From contig JAFECH010000366.1 of NCBI GenBank assembly GCA_018242255.1, positions 1-33,903 on the forward strand: 33,903 bases of DNA. The letters are read 5' to 3'. This document shows positions 9,033 through 17,452 of this stretch, one piece after another. Position numbers and translations under genes: made by a program. Source of the stretch: Pseudomonadota bacterium. GTDB lineage: Bacteria > Pseudomonadota > Alphaproteobacteria > Rhizobiales > Hyphomicrobiaceae. The notes beneath the pieces were generated by a model. The model ran no database searches and had not been told where the DNA came from. It saw only the letters and a list, made by a program, of their open reading frames with translations. Within the stretch, counting starts at the first letter, position 1. Every line of letters begins with the position of its first letter.

Positions 9033-10349
9033 ATGACCAATCTCTTCGAAGCCGCCGGACTGGAGAAAAGCGCGCCTCGGCCGCTCGCCGACCGCCTGCG
9101 CCCCAAGACGCTGTCTGAAGTCGTCGGCCAGGGGCACATCGTCGGCCCAGAAGGAACGCTGACGCGGATGCTGAAAAGCGGCCGCGTGCAGAGCCTCATT
9201 TTCTGGGGACCGCCGGGTTCCGGCAAAACGACGATTGCGCGCCTGCTCGCGGGCGAAACGAACCTCGTGTTCGAGCAACTCTCGGCCATTTTCTCGGGTG
9301 TCGCCGAACTGCGCAAAGCCTTCGACCGCGCCAAGATCATGCGCGAGCAGGGCAAAGGCACGTTGCTTTTCATCGACGAGATTCATCGTTTCAACCGTTC
9401 GCAGCAGGATAGCTTCCTGCCCTACATGGAAGACGGCACGATCACGCTGGTTGGCGCCACGACAGAGAATCCCTCGTTCGAACTCAACGCCGCCGTGCTC
9501 TCGCGTGCCAGCGTGCTCGTTCTCAATCGCCTCACCGACGAAAATCTCGAAACGATATTGGAGCGTGCGGAGAAGGAAGTCGGCCGCCCGCTGCCGCTCG
9601 ACGACGACGCGCGCGACGCACTGAAGGGCATGGCCGACGGCGACGGCCGCTCGATCCTGAATCTCGTCGAGGACGTTTTTGCAGCCGTTCCAGCGAAGGG
9701 CAAACCGCTCAACCGCGAAGCGCTTGTCAAGCTCGTGCAGCGGCGCGCGCCGCTTTACGACAAGTCGCGCGAAGGTCATTACAACCTGATCTCTGCACTG
9801 CATAAAGCCGTGCGCGGTTCCGATCCCGACGCCGCGCTCTATTACTTCTGCCGCATGCTGGACGGCGGAGAGGATCGGTTGTTCCTTGCGCGTCGCATCG
9901 TGCGGATGGCGGTCGAAGACATAGGTCTCGCCGATCCGCAAGCGCTCGTCGTCGCCAACGCGGCGAAGGATGCCTACGATTTCCTAGGTTCGCCGGAAGG
10001 CGAACTCGCATTGGCCGAAGCCGTCATCTACGTCGCGACGGCGCCAAAATCGAATGCCAACTACGTCGCCTACAAGGCCGCGATGCGTGCCGCGAAAGAG
10101 CACGGATCGCTGTCGCCGCCGAAGACGATCCTCAACGCGCCGACCAAGCTGATGGAGGAGGAGGGCTATGGCTCCGACTACCTCTACGATCACGATCAGC
10201 CGGACGCGTTCTCCGGTCAGAATTATTTCCCCGACGAATTCCGGAAGCGCCCGCAATACTACGATCCGCCGGAGCGCGGTTTCGAACGCGAAATCAAAAA
10301 GCGCCTCGACTACTGGGCCAAGCTTCGCGCCGAACGTAACGGCAAATAG
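9033..10349 (+). CDS. rarA: Replication-associated recombination protein A (MgsA/RarA AAA+ ATPase)
   Basis: AAA+ ATPase of the clamp-loader clade that acts at stalled replication forks and binds SSB. The Walker A motif GPPGSGKTT is at residues 59-67 and Walker B LLFIDEIHRF at 111-120. Sensor 1 lies in GATTENPSFELN. The C-terminal tetramerisation region includes DAALYYFCRMLDGGEDRLFL and IYVATAPKSNANYVAY. The ATG at 9033 gives 438 residues, the family norm. The frame is open further upstream but that part is repeat DNA. In related genomes rarA often sits near a Deg protease gene. Confidence 0.94.
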   Translation: MTNLFEAAGLEKSAPRPLADRLRPKTLSEVVGQGHIVGPEGTLTRMLKSGRVQSLIFWGPPGSGKTTIARLLAGETNLVFEQLSAIFSGVAELRKAFDRAKIMREQGKGTLLFIDEIHRFNRSQQDSFLPYMEDGTITLVGATTENPSFELNAAVLSRASVLVLNRLTDENLETILERAEKEVGRPLPLDDDARDALKGMADGDGRSILNLVEDVFAAVPAKGKPLNREALVKLVQRRAPLYDKSREGHYNLISALHKAVRGSDPDAALYYFCRMLDGGEDRLFLARRIVRMAVEDIGLADPQALVVANAAKDAYDFLGSPEGELALAEAVIYVATAPKSNANYVAYKAAMRAAKEHGSLSPPKTILNAPTKLMEEEGYGSDYLYDHDQPDAFSGQNYFPDEFRKRPQYYDPPERGFEREIKKRLDYWAKLRAERNGK

Positions 10350-10464
10350 GTCCGTTTGCAGACAAATCGTTGGCTCGGGCTTTAACATTTGGTAAGTCCG
10401 CGAACGCTGCGATTTCCGTTACGAATGCCGAGACGCTAGAACTCCGACCTCCGAGGATCGTCAG

Positions 10465-11112
10465 ATGGCCCAACAAACCACCGAACCAAATTCGCAATCG
10501 CCGCAGCCGCTTCTCCATTCCATCGCCATCGCCGATCTAAGACCGACCCAGATGACAGTCGGAATGCGCGAGGTCGAGCGCAAGCGCGCCGAGTGGAAAA
10601 AGCTCGCGCCGACGAAGACAGGCACGTTCCTCGGTCGCCACATGATCCCCGTCGTGCGCGGTCCGAAAAACCGCTACTACGTGATCGATCATCATCATCT
10701 AAGTCGCGCGTTGCACGACGAAGGCGTCGATCAGATTTTGATTTCCCCCGTCGCGGATCTGCGCGCGCTCGACAAGGAAGAGTTCTGGCGCTTCATGGAC
10801 AATCGCGGCTGGATGCACCCGTTCGACGGCAACGGTGAGCGGCAGACACGCACGGAACTCCCCAAGTCCATCGCCGATCTGGTCGACGATCCCTATCGCA
10901 GCCTCGCGGGCGAGCTTCGCTTCGCGGGCGGCTATGCCAAGGACGCGACGCCATTCAGCGAATTTCTCTGGGCTGATGCGCTACGTCGCCGTGTCGATAG
11001 CAAGACAGCGAAGAGCGATCCGGAAACTGCGCTGACGCAGGCATTGCAGTTCGCCAAAAGTCCCGAGGCATCGTATCTTCCCGGCTGGTGCGGACCTCAC
11101 GCCCGCTCATAG
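10465..11112 (+). CDS. ParB-like nuclease-fold protein (ParBc_2 type)
   Basis: A 215-residue protein of the ParB/sulfiredoxin-fold family represented by the putative ParB-like nuclease domain ParBc_2. The ParB-fold core covers about residues 12-110: IADLRPTQMTVGMREVE, GRHMIPVVRG and a histidine cluster YYVIDHHHLSRALHDEG. It has no helix-turn-helix DNA-binding domain, so it is not a chromosome-partition ParB. A clear GAGGA site precedes the ATG. The VIT-family gene begins 18 bp downstream, which implies co-transcription. The biochemical role of this subfamily is unknown to me. Confidence 0.8.
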   Translation: MAQQTTEPNSQSPQPLLHSIAIADLRPTQMTVGMREVERKRAEWKKLAPTKTGTFLGRHMIPVVRGPKNRYYVIDHHHLSRALHDEGVDQILISPVADLRALDKEEFWRFMDNRGWMHPFDGNGERQTRTELPKSIADLVDDPYRSLAGELRFAGGYAKDATPFSEFLWADALRRRVDSKTAKSDPETALTQALQFAKSPEASYLPGWCGPHARS

Positions 11113-11130
11113 GCATACAGGGAGAGCAAT

Positions 11131-11820
11131 ATGGCAATGGACGAGCAGCACGTCGTCGAACGCGTCGGCTGGTTGCGCGCTGCCGTCCTGGGCGCAAACG
11201 ACGGCATAGTCTCTACGGCAAGCCTGATCGCCGGCGTCGCGTCGGCCAATTCCTCTCAGAATGCCATTCTTATTGCCGGCCTCGCCGGGTTGGTCGCCGG
11301 TGCGCTGTCGATGGCGGCAGGTGAATACGTGTCGGTGAGTTCTCAAAGGGACGCGGAAAACGCCGACCTTGCGCGAGAGCGCAAAGAACTCGCCGAGCAG
11401 CCGGATTTCGAGCTTCAGGAACTTGCCGATATCTATGTCGCTCGCGGCGTTGAACCCTCGCTAGCGCGCAAGGTTTCCCAGCAGCTGATGGCGCGTGATG
11501 CGCTCGCCGTCCATGCCCGGGAAGAACTTGGTATCTCCGAACTGACGACCGCGCGCCCCATCACTGCCGCGCTGGCATCGGCTGCTTCTTTCGCCGTCGG
11601 AGCCGCAGTTCCCGTGCTGGTGGCTCTGTTCTCGCCTGAGGGCCGCGTAACTTGGTTTGTAACGGCTGCATCGCTCGTCTGCCTCGCGGCGCTTGGCGCC
11701 GTTGGCGCGCGCGCTGGCGGCGCGAATGTCTGGCGCGCGACGCTGCGGGTGACGTTCTGGGGCGCGCTCGCGATGGCGCTCACCGCCGCAATCGGCCATC
11801 TTTCCGGAACCAGCGTTTAG
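11131..11820 (+). CDS. VIT1/CCC1-family transporter (Fe2+/Mn2+ type)
   Basis: Integral membrane protein of the vacuolar iron transporter/nodulin-21 family, whose members move Fe2+ or Mn2+. The N-terminal signature ERVGWLRAAVLGANDGIVST and the GALSMAAGEYVSVSSQRDAE segment are characteristic. A hydrophilic metal-binding helical region follows (about 70-140), then three hydrophobic helices to residue 229. GGAGA precedes the ATG. It lies 18 bp after the ParB-like gene. The metal cannot be assigned from sequence alone. Confidence 0.88.
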   Translation: MAMDEQHVVERVGWLRAAVLGANDGIVSTASLIAGVASANSSQNAILIAGLAGLVAGALSMAAGEYVSVSSQRDAENADLARERKELAEQPDFELQELADIYVARGVEPSLARKVSQQLMARDALAVHAREELGISELTTARPITAALASAASFAVGAAVPVLVALFSPEGRVTWFVTAASLVCLAALGAVGARAGGANVWRATLRVTFWGALAMALTAAIGHLSGTSV

Positions 11821-11956
11821 CAGCGGTCCGTTACCACCCTTCCTAGCGAACGGGATAGGCGCTATACGGAAGTCTCCGTTAAGGAAATCCTCGGATGATT
11901 TTCGAACCTTAGCCGCCACCGGAATGTTCTGGGGCCGCATGACTTTGGACGCTTCT

Positions 11957-12952
11957 ATGACCGACACGCCCTCAAAAGTCGAAACGCTGCGCGTCGGCGA
12001 TGGCGAAGCCGATATGCGCCTCGACCGTTGGTTCCGCGTACACTTTCCGGAGGTCGGCTACACCTATCTCCAAAAGCTTCTGCGCTCGGGCCAGGTGCGC
12101 GTCGATAGTAAGCGCGCCCAGGCGAATGACCGCTTGAACGCCGGCGCGGAAATCCGCGTGCCGGCCATCGTCCGCCAGCCGAAGAAGTCGGGCCCGGGAC
12201 TGCAAGCCCCTCCCGGCGTATCAAAGGGCGACCGCGATACCATCGAGAAGATGATCCTGTTCGAGGACGATCACGTGCTTGTCCTCAACAAGCCGTTCGG
12301 CCTGGCGGTCCAGGGCGGCACGGGTACGAAGAAACACATCGACGCCATGCTCGAAGGCATGGCCGATCGCTTTGGCGGCGAGCGCCCGCGTCTCGTGCAT
12401 CGACTTGACCGCGATACGACCGGCGTGCTGCTCGTTGCGAAAACGCGCGAGGCGGCGGCTAAACTCGGTCGCACTTTTCAGACGCGCTCTGCTGCCAAGA
12501 CCTATTGGGCGCTCGTCAAAGGCGTGCCGAAACCTCCGCAGGGCAAGGTCGAAGCGGCGCTCGTCAAAGCCTCAGGACCTGACGGCGACCGCGTGCGCAA
12601 GGCAAAGCCCGGCGAGCAGGATGTCGCGATGCATGCGACGACGCACTATTCGGTCATCGACCGCGCCGCACATAAGACGGCTTGGGTGTCTTTGAAGCCT
12701 GTGACCGGCCGCCAGCATCAGCTCCGCGCCCACATGCATCTCATCGGTCATCCGATAGTCGGCGACAACAAGTACGAAGGCGATCTTCATATGCCCGCCG
12801 AGAACATCGAGAAAAAGCTGCACTTGCACGCGCGCCGTCTCGTTATCCCGCATCCCAAAGGTGGCAAGACGATCGACGTCACCGCGCCGCTTCCCGATCA
12901 CATGCGGCGGACTTGGGAACTGTTGGGCTTCGACGACGAGAAGTTCGAATAG
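11957..12952 (+). CDS. RluC/RluD-type 23S rRNA pseudouridine synthase
   Basis: Isomerises uridine to pseudouridine in rRNA. An N-terminal S4 RNA-binding domain spans about residues 18-75 (RLDRWFRVHF, LLRSGQVRVD). The catalytic domain follows, with NKPFGLAVQGG, the active-site motif VHRLDRDTTGVLLVAK (catalytic D151) and GRQHQLRAHM near the C-terminus. This architecture fits RluC, which targets 23S positions 955, 2504 and 2580 in E. coli; the exact targets here are inferred. Upstream in-frame ATGs at 11924 and 11939 are possible starts. I chose 11957 because family homology begins soon after it. Confidence 0.88.
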   Translation: MTDTPSKVETLRVGDGEADMRLDRWFRVHFPEVGYTYLQKLLRSGQVRVDSKRAQANDRLNAGAEIRVPAIVRQPKKSGPGLQAPPGVSKGDRDTIEKMILFEDDHVLVLNKPFGLAVQGGTGTKKHIDAMLEGMADRFGGERPRLVHRLDRDTTGVLLVAKTREAAAKLGRTFQTRSAAKTYWALVKGVPKPPQGKVEAALVKASGPDGDRVRKAKPGEQDVAMHATTHYSVIDRAAHKTAWVSLKPVTGRQHQLRAHMHLIGHPIVGDNKYEGDLHMPAENIEKKLHLHARRLVIPHPKGGKTIDVTAPLPDHMRRTWELLGFDDEKFE

Positions 12953-12966
12953 GCGCAGGAGCCGCC

Positions 12967-13482
12967 ATGATCGCGGAATTCATAAAATTCATACTTTCAA
13001 ATTTCACGCTCACGTGCGTCGTTATCGGACTTCTATTTTCGCTGGCAGGGATTGCGCGTGCTCTCAAACCCGTGACAGCCACCGTCGTGGTCGAGAAGCT
13101 GATTTCGTGGCACGTCTTCTGGGCCATCGGTGTCAGCTTTTTCTACAACTTCGTGATGCATTCATTCTTCGGGAAAATGGCAGCCGAGTTTATTGGGTGG
13201 GCGGATAGCCCGTTCCAGTTTGAAGTGGGCACAGCCAGTCTTGGCTTTTCCGTTGTCGGTTTTCTGGCCGCGTTCCGCAGCTTCGATCTGCGTCTTGCGG
13301 CCATAGTCGGACCGGCGATGTTCACGCTCGGCGCCGGGCTCGGCCACATTTATCAGATGGTCACAGCACATAATTTTGCACCCGGGAATGCGGGCGTGAT
13401 TTTCTATATGGATTTCATAATCCCGCTGTTCGGTTTAACTTTGCTCTGGCTCCAGCACCGCATCGGCCGCCCCGCCACATAA
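12967..13482 (+). CDS. DUF6790 family membrane protein
   Basis: A 171-residue inner-membrane protein with four to five hydrophobic helices and conserved patches FFYNFVMHSFFGKMAAEFIG, WADSPFQFEVG and HIYQMVTAHNFAPGNAG. I recognise these as DUF6790; the function is unknown. An AGGAG site sits six bases before the ATG, 15 bp after the RluC-like gene, so it is probably co-transcribed. Conserved histidines and asparagines in membrane-adjacent loops suggest ligand or metal contacts, but that is inference. Confidence 0.75.
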   Translation: MIAEFIKFILSNFTLTCVVIGLLFSLAGIARALKPVTATVVVEKLISWHVFWAIGVSFFYNFVMHSFFGKMAAEFIGWADSPFQFEVGTASLGFSVVGFLAAFRSFDLRLAAIVGPAMFTLGAGLGHIYQMVTAHNFAPGNAGVIFYMDFIIPLFGLTLLWLQHRIGRPAT

Positions 13483-13555
13483 TCTGCGCCAGGCGGCCAG
13501 CTCCCCGCAGGGGGCGGTGGGTGCAAACCAAAAATCCCCATGCTAAAACGCCCCC

Positions 13556-14236
13556 ATGAAACTCGTTGTTTTTGATTGCGACGGCACGATCGTCGATAGC
13601 CAGGCGGGCATCGTGCTGTCGATGGTGCATGCCTTCACGACGCTTGAGATGACCCCGCCGACACGCGAGGCAACGCTCTCTGTCGTCGGTCTCTCGCTGC
13701 CCGAGGCCTTCGCGGTGCTGGCGCCCGATGCCGACAAGGCAACGCGCGCAGCATTGGCCGAACGTTACAAAAGCGCGTTCCGCGAATTGAAGCATGACCC
13801 GGCCGAAACCGAGATCTTGTTTCCGCAGGCCAAGGAGACGATCGCTCATCTCGCTGCCCGCCACGACCATCTTCTCGGCATCGCAACCGGCAAGTCGCGC
13901 CGCGGTATCGACCGGCTCTTCGATCGTGAAGGCTGGCACGGCAGCTTTGCCACCATTCAGACGGCGGACGACCATCCCTCGAAGCCGCATCCTTCGATGC
14001 TTCAGCGTGCCATTCTCGAAACCGACGCGACGCCCGAAGGGACGGTGATGGTCGGCGATACGACCTACGATATGGCAATGGCGCGCACGGCGGGAGTAAC
14101 CGCCATTGGCGTCGCCTGGGGTTATCATACGGTTGCGGAACTAAATAACGCCGGAGCCCATATTATTGTCGAACGCTTCGACGATCTGCCCAAAGCCATC
14201 GACGATATCCTCGCACTCGAAAGCAGCGCCGCATGA
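13556..14236 (+). CDS. HAD-family hydrolase (phosphoglycolate phosphatase-like)
   Basis: Haloacid dehalogenase-type phosphatase. Motif I FDCDGTIVDS supplies nucleophile D7 and acid/base D9. A helical cap covers about residues 15-80. Motif II/III regions are ATGKSRRGI and DDHPSKPHPSML, and motif IV is MVGDTTYDM. The size (226) and cap resemble Gph/PpaX phosphatases, but the substrate is not determined. Its stop overlaps the start of the ATP12 gene (ATGA at 14233-14236), so the two are translationally coupled. Confidence 0.88.
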   Translation: MKLVVFDCDGTIVDSQAGIVLSMVHAFTTLEMTPPTREATLSVVGLSLPEAFAVLAPDADKATRAALAERYKSAFRELKHDPAETEILFPQAKETIAHLAARHDHLLGIATGKSRRGIDRLFDREGWHGSFATIQTADDHPSKPHPSMLQRAILETDATPEGTVMVGDTTYDMAMARTAGVTAIGVAWGYHTVAELNNAGAHIIVERFDDLPKAIDDILALESSAA

Positions 14237-15036
14237 ACGACGAAAATGGAAACGGCAAATCTGGAGCTGAAGCCGCTCCACCGCGGCCGTCAGGCGCTCC
14301 GGGCAAAGTTCTGACCGATAGCCTCGCCAAACCCCTTCCGCGCCGCTTTTACAAAGATGTGAGCGTCGGCGACGATGCGCCGTTCAGCGTGCTGCTCGAT
14401 GGTCGCCCAATTAAAACGCCGAAGAAGCGTTCGCTGTCGTTGCCGACCCGCGAACTCGCGGAGGCCATTGCCGAAGAATGGCGCGCGCAGGCTGAGCTTA
14501 TAAACCCTGCACATATGCCGCTGACGCGCTTTGCCAACACAGCCATCGATGCTGTCGCCGACACGCTTGACGATGTTGCCGACGACATCGCGGCATACGC
14601 GGGAACCGATCTCGTCTGTTATCGCGCTGAAACCCCGGAAAAGCTGGTCGAGCTGCAGGCCGAGCATTGGGATCCGATCGTCGCCTGGGCGAACGAGGCA
14701 CTGAATACGGATTTCCGCGTCGTCTTCGGCATCGTCCATGTTGCCCAGCCCACAGCTGCAATCGTCGCTTATGCGCGAGCGTTGGAACCGCACGACGCCA
14801 TGCGTTTATCAGGCCTGCATGTCATCACCACTCTGACCGGCTCGGCGCTGATTGCGCTTGCGATCGACCGGGAGTGGTTGAGCCCGGATGCCGCCTGGAA
14901 GGCCGCTCACGTCGACGAGGATTATCAGATTTCGGTATGGGGCGAAGACTCCGAAGCGCTCGCCCGCCGTCGCGCCCGCCGCGCCGAGTTCGACGCGGCC
15001 GTGCAATTTCTATCATTGCGCGGAAAAGTTACGTAG
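14233..15036 (+). CDS. ATP12-family F1-ATPase assembly chaperone
   Basis: Homolog of the mitochondrial ATP12 chaperone, which binds the F1 alpha subunit before F1 assembly; it occurs in alphaproteobacteria and mitochondria. After a disordered, proline-rich N-terminus, family motifs include RRFYKDVSV, VLLDGRPIKTP, the signature MPLTRFANTAID and WDPIVAWAN. The length is 267. It is coupled to the HAD gene by an ATGA overlap, an arrangement I associate with Rhizobiales. Its 3' end overlaps the convergent CNNM-type gene by 8 bp. Confidence 0.92.
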   Translation: MNDENGNGKSGAEAAPPRPSGAPGKVLTDSLAKPLPRRFYKDVSVGDDAPFSVLLDGRPIKTPKKRSLSLPTRELAEAIAEEWRAQAELINPAHMPLTRFANTAIDAVADTLDDVADDIAAYAGTDLVCYRAETPEKLVELQAEHWDPIVAWANEALNTDFRVVFGIVHVAQPTAAIVAYARALEPHDAMRLSGLHVITTLTGSALIALAIDREWLSPDAAWKAAHVDEDYQISVWGEDSEALARRRARRAEFDAAVQFLSLRGKVT

Positions 15037-16360
15037 GGATTCGGCGCCGCAACGGCACCAATCGGCTCGCGAGCACTTTGTCGATGCGGCGGGCATCGAG
15101 ATCGACGACCTCGAAGCGCCAGCCGCTGATATCGATGTGTTCGCCCGTCTTGGGCAGATGCTGCAATCCGGCGAGCACGAACCCGGCGACCGTTTCGTAA
15201 GAGCGGTTCTCCGGCAGCACGATCCCGATCTTGTCGGCCATCTCATCAACCGGCATGCCGCCCGAGAACAGCCACGAACCATCGTCGCGCTCGACCGCAT
15301 GAGGCTCAAGGCCCTCGGCATCTGATTTGAAGACACCTGCAATCGCTTCGAGAATATCGGCAGGCGTGACGAGACCTTCGAAATCGCCGTACTCGTCGTG
15401 GATCAATGCCATCGGGACTTCCGCGTCGCGCAGCACCGAGAGAACGTCAAGCGCTGCCGCCGTCTCGGGTATCATCGGCGCCTTACGAACGAACGTCTTG
15501 AGGTCGAAGCCGTTGCCCGAAAGAACACTCGATAGCAATTCCCGCGTCTGCACCACGCCGATCAACTTGTCGGCCGAGCCTTCTCCGACAGGCAGTCGCG
15601 AATGCGGCGTCGAGATCAGTCGTTCCCTGATCGCGTCTTCGGAAGCCGTGATGTCGATCCAGACGACATCGGTCCGCGGCGTCATGATGCCGACGACGGC
15701 ACGATCTGCCAGACGCATGACGCCCGAAATCAATTCGCCTTCGCCGGTCTCCAGCACGCCCGCCGTCTCGGCTTCGGCTATGAGCGTCTTGATCTCTTCA
15801 TCTGTGACCTTGTTTTCGCTCTCCTTCGAGAGACCAAGGATGCGAAATACCAAGTTAGTCGAGGTGTCGAGCAGCCACACGATGGGGCCGGCAAGCCTTG
15901 CAAAGCCCGTCATGATCGGCGCGACGACGCAGGCAATGGCCTCGGCGTTGCGCAGCGCGAGCGTCTTCGGCACCAGCTCGCCGATGATGACCGAAAGATA
16001 CGTGATGACAGCGACGACGATGCCGAACCCGATCGGATCTGCCAGCCTCTGGCTCAAGCCAAGATTTTGCAGATGGAGCGAGGCATCCTCGCCGAATGTC
16101 TCGCCCGAATAGGCGCCATTGATGGTGCCGATCAGCGTAATGCCGATCTGGACGGCCGACAGGAACCGTCCGGGCTGTGCCGAGAGTGCCAGAGCGCTGT
16201 TCGCACCAGCGCGTCCTGAAGCGGCCATGGCCTTGAGCCGTGGCCGGCGCGCAGAAACCACCGCGAGCTCGGACAACGCAAAGAGGCCGTTGACGAGGAC
16301 AAGGGCCAGAACAATGAGGGCTTCGGTCACGATTTTCGCGGCCGGCGGATGTGCGTCCAA
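15029..16360 (-). CDS. CNNM/CorC (hemolysin C) family membrane protein with CBS pair
   Basis: Inner-membrane protein related to CNNM Mg2+ transporters and often annotated as hemolysin. An N-terminal DUF21 domain with about four helices runs to residue ~200 (LVLVNGLFALSELAVVSARR). Two CBS domains follow (about 215-340: MTPRTDVVWIDI, MALIHDEYGDFEGLVTPADI), then a C-terminal CorC/HlyC transporter-associated domain (about 355-435). At 443 residues it is complete. The start is TTG at 16360 behind GGAG; GTG at 16330 is an alternative. It is convergent with ATP12. Confidence 0.9.
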   Translation of the reverse strand: MDAHPPAAKIVTEALIVLALVLVNGLFALSELAVVSARRPRLKAMAASGRAGANSALALSAQPGRFLSAVQIGITLIGTINGAYSGETFGEDASLHLQNLGLSQRLADPIGFGIVVAVITYLSVIIGELVPKTLALRNAEAIACVVAPIMTGFARLAGPIVWLLDTSTNLVFRILGLSKESENKVTDEEIKTLIAEAETAGVLETGEGELISGVMRLADRAVVGIMTPRTDVVWIDITASEDAIRERLISTPHSRLPVGEGSADKLIGVVQTRELLSSVLSGNGFDLKTFVRKAPMIPETAAALDVLSVLRDAEVPMALIHDEYGDFEGLVTPADILEAIAGVFKSDAEGLEPHAVERDDGSWLFSGGMPVDEMADKIGIVLPENRSYETVAGFVLAGLQHLPKTGEHIDISGWRFEVVDLDARRIDKVLASRLVPLRRRIPT

Positions 16361-16617
16361 GCCACTCCAAGTTGTTGAGAAGAGATATGCTAAGAGGTCG
16401 GCCAGGGCAAATCAAGGCGGCGGTCGCGCAATAAGCGATGAGCCGATGTCCGAGCACCGCATGATTATTATCGTCGTTCAGCAAAGTTCGACCCGTCGAA
16501 CGGCAGCGGTCGCATCGGAAGCAGACGGAATAAATAGAGCTTAATCACGCCGTAGACCGCTTGTCCTCGCGTCGCCTTTCAAGAACACTTGCAGAAGTGA
16601 TTCGGGGTCGGTGACCA

Positions 16618-17325
16618 ATGCTCAATGCGCCGCGCATTCCAGAGCTAGCGCAACGCGATCGCTTCGTGCGCCGCGCGGCGTCCGAAGGGCGCGTGCTGAC
16701 ACTTGCCGACGAAGAAAACGCTTCCGTGCCTTCGCAGAAGGTGGCCGGTCGGACTGTCCAGCTTTTCTGGTCGAGCCCCATCGAAGCTGGGCGCTGGGCC
16801 GAGGCGCTGGCCGGAAACCGCGAGTTGCAGGACATCTCTCTGGAGGTATTTGCAACTGATATTCTGCCCGGCATCGCGACAGCCAAGGGGTTCGTCGGAA
16901 CCGACTGGGTCTCTGATCCGATCGAGGCCGAGATCGACCCGCGCGACCTCCTCATCCGGCTCAAGACCGAGGCGATCCCGCTCTATGCCGCTGCTGCCCG
17001 CGAAAAGGGCGAAATTTACCTTGTTGGCAATGCTGATGGTCCGATGCTGACGCCCGGCACGCAGAAGCCGCGCACGGCAGATAAGCTGCATGTTTTTTCC
17101 GGTCGGCCCGATGCCGAGGCCCACATGAAAAAGATCTCGGCCAAGCGCGTTATCGTCGAGCCGCTCGCGAATTTTATCGCGACGACGCTGCCCTGGGCCG
17201 GAGCCCAAAACCATCCCGTTCTGATCGAGCCCATCCGCGGCGCCGGCTTTGTCGAGGTCAAGGCAGCCGATTTGTCGGCTCGCCTTGTCGCTTCAGCCGC
17301 GGAACCTGCCGCAAAAAGCGCCTGA
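16618..17325 (+). CDS. DUF2750-like protein of unknown function
   Basis: A 235-residue soluble protein without signal peptide or membrane helix. The N-terminal half (about 10-115) resembles DUF2750: a short strand-rich region RVLTLADEE, then VQLFWSSPIEAGRWAEAL and an acidic region ending FATDILPGI, spaced as in that family. The C-terminal half has no domain I recognise; residues about 215-235 are alanine-rich. No partner gene is close: pccB follows on the same strand after 127 bp. The assignment is moderate; the gene itself is well supported by its length and codon pattern. Confidence 0.65.
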   Translation: MLNAPRIPELAQRDRFVRRAASEGRVLTLADEENASVPSQKVAGRTVQLFWSSPIEAGRWAEALAGNRELQDISLEVFATDILPGIATAKGFVGTDWVSDPIEAEIDPRDLLIRLKTEAIPLYAAAAREKGEIYLVGNADGPMLTPGTQKPRTADKLHVFSGRPDAEAHMKKISAKRVIVEPLANFIATTLPWAGAQNHPVLIEPIRGAGFVEVKAADLSARLVASAAEPAAKSA

Positions 17326-17452
17326 GTTTTAAGGCCTTCGCCTGTCTAAGGGGCGCTGCTCCGGCATCGCGACAACTCACCGTTTGCGCTGCATCGGAGC
17401 CATGCTAGAGAGCCCTTTCGGCATAATCGGCCCGAGCCAGGCAAGGGGTTCC

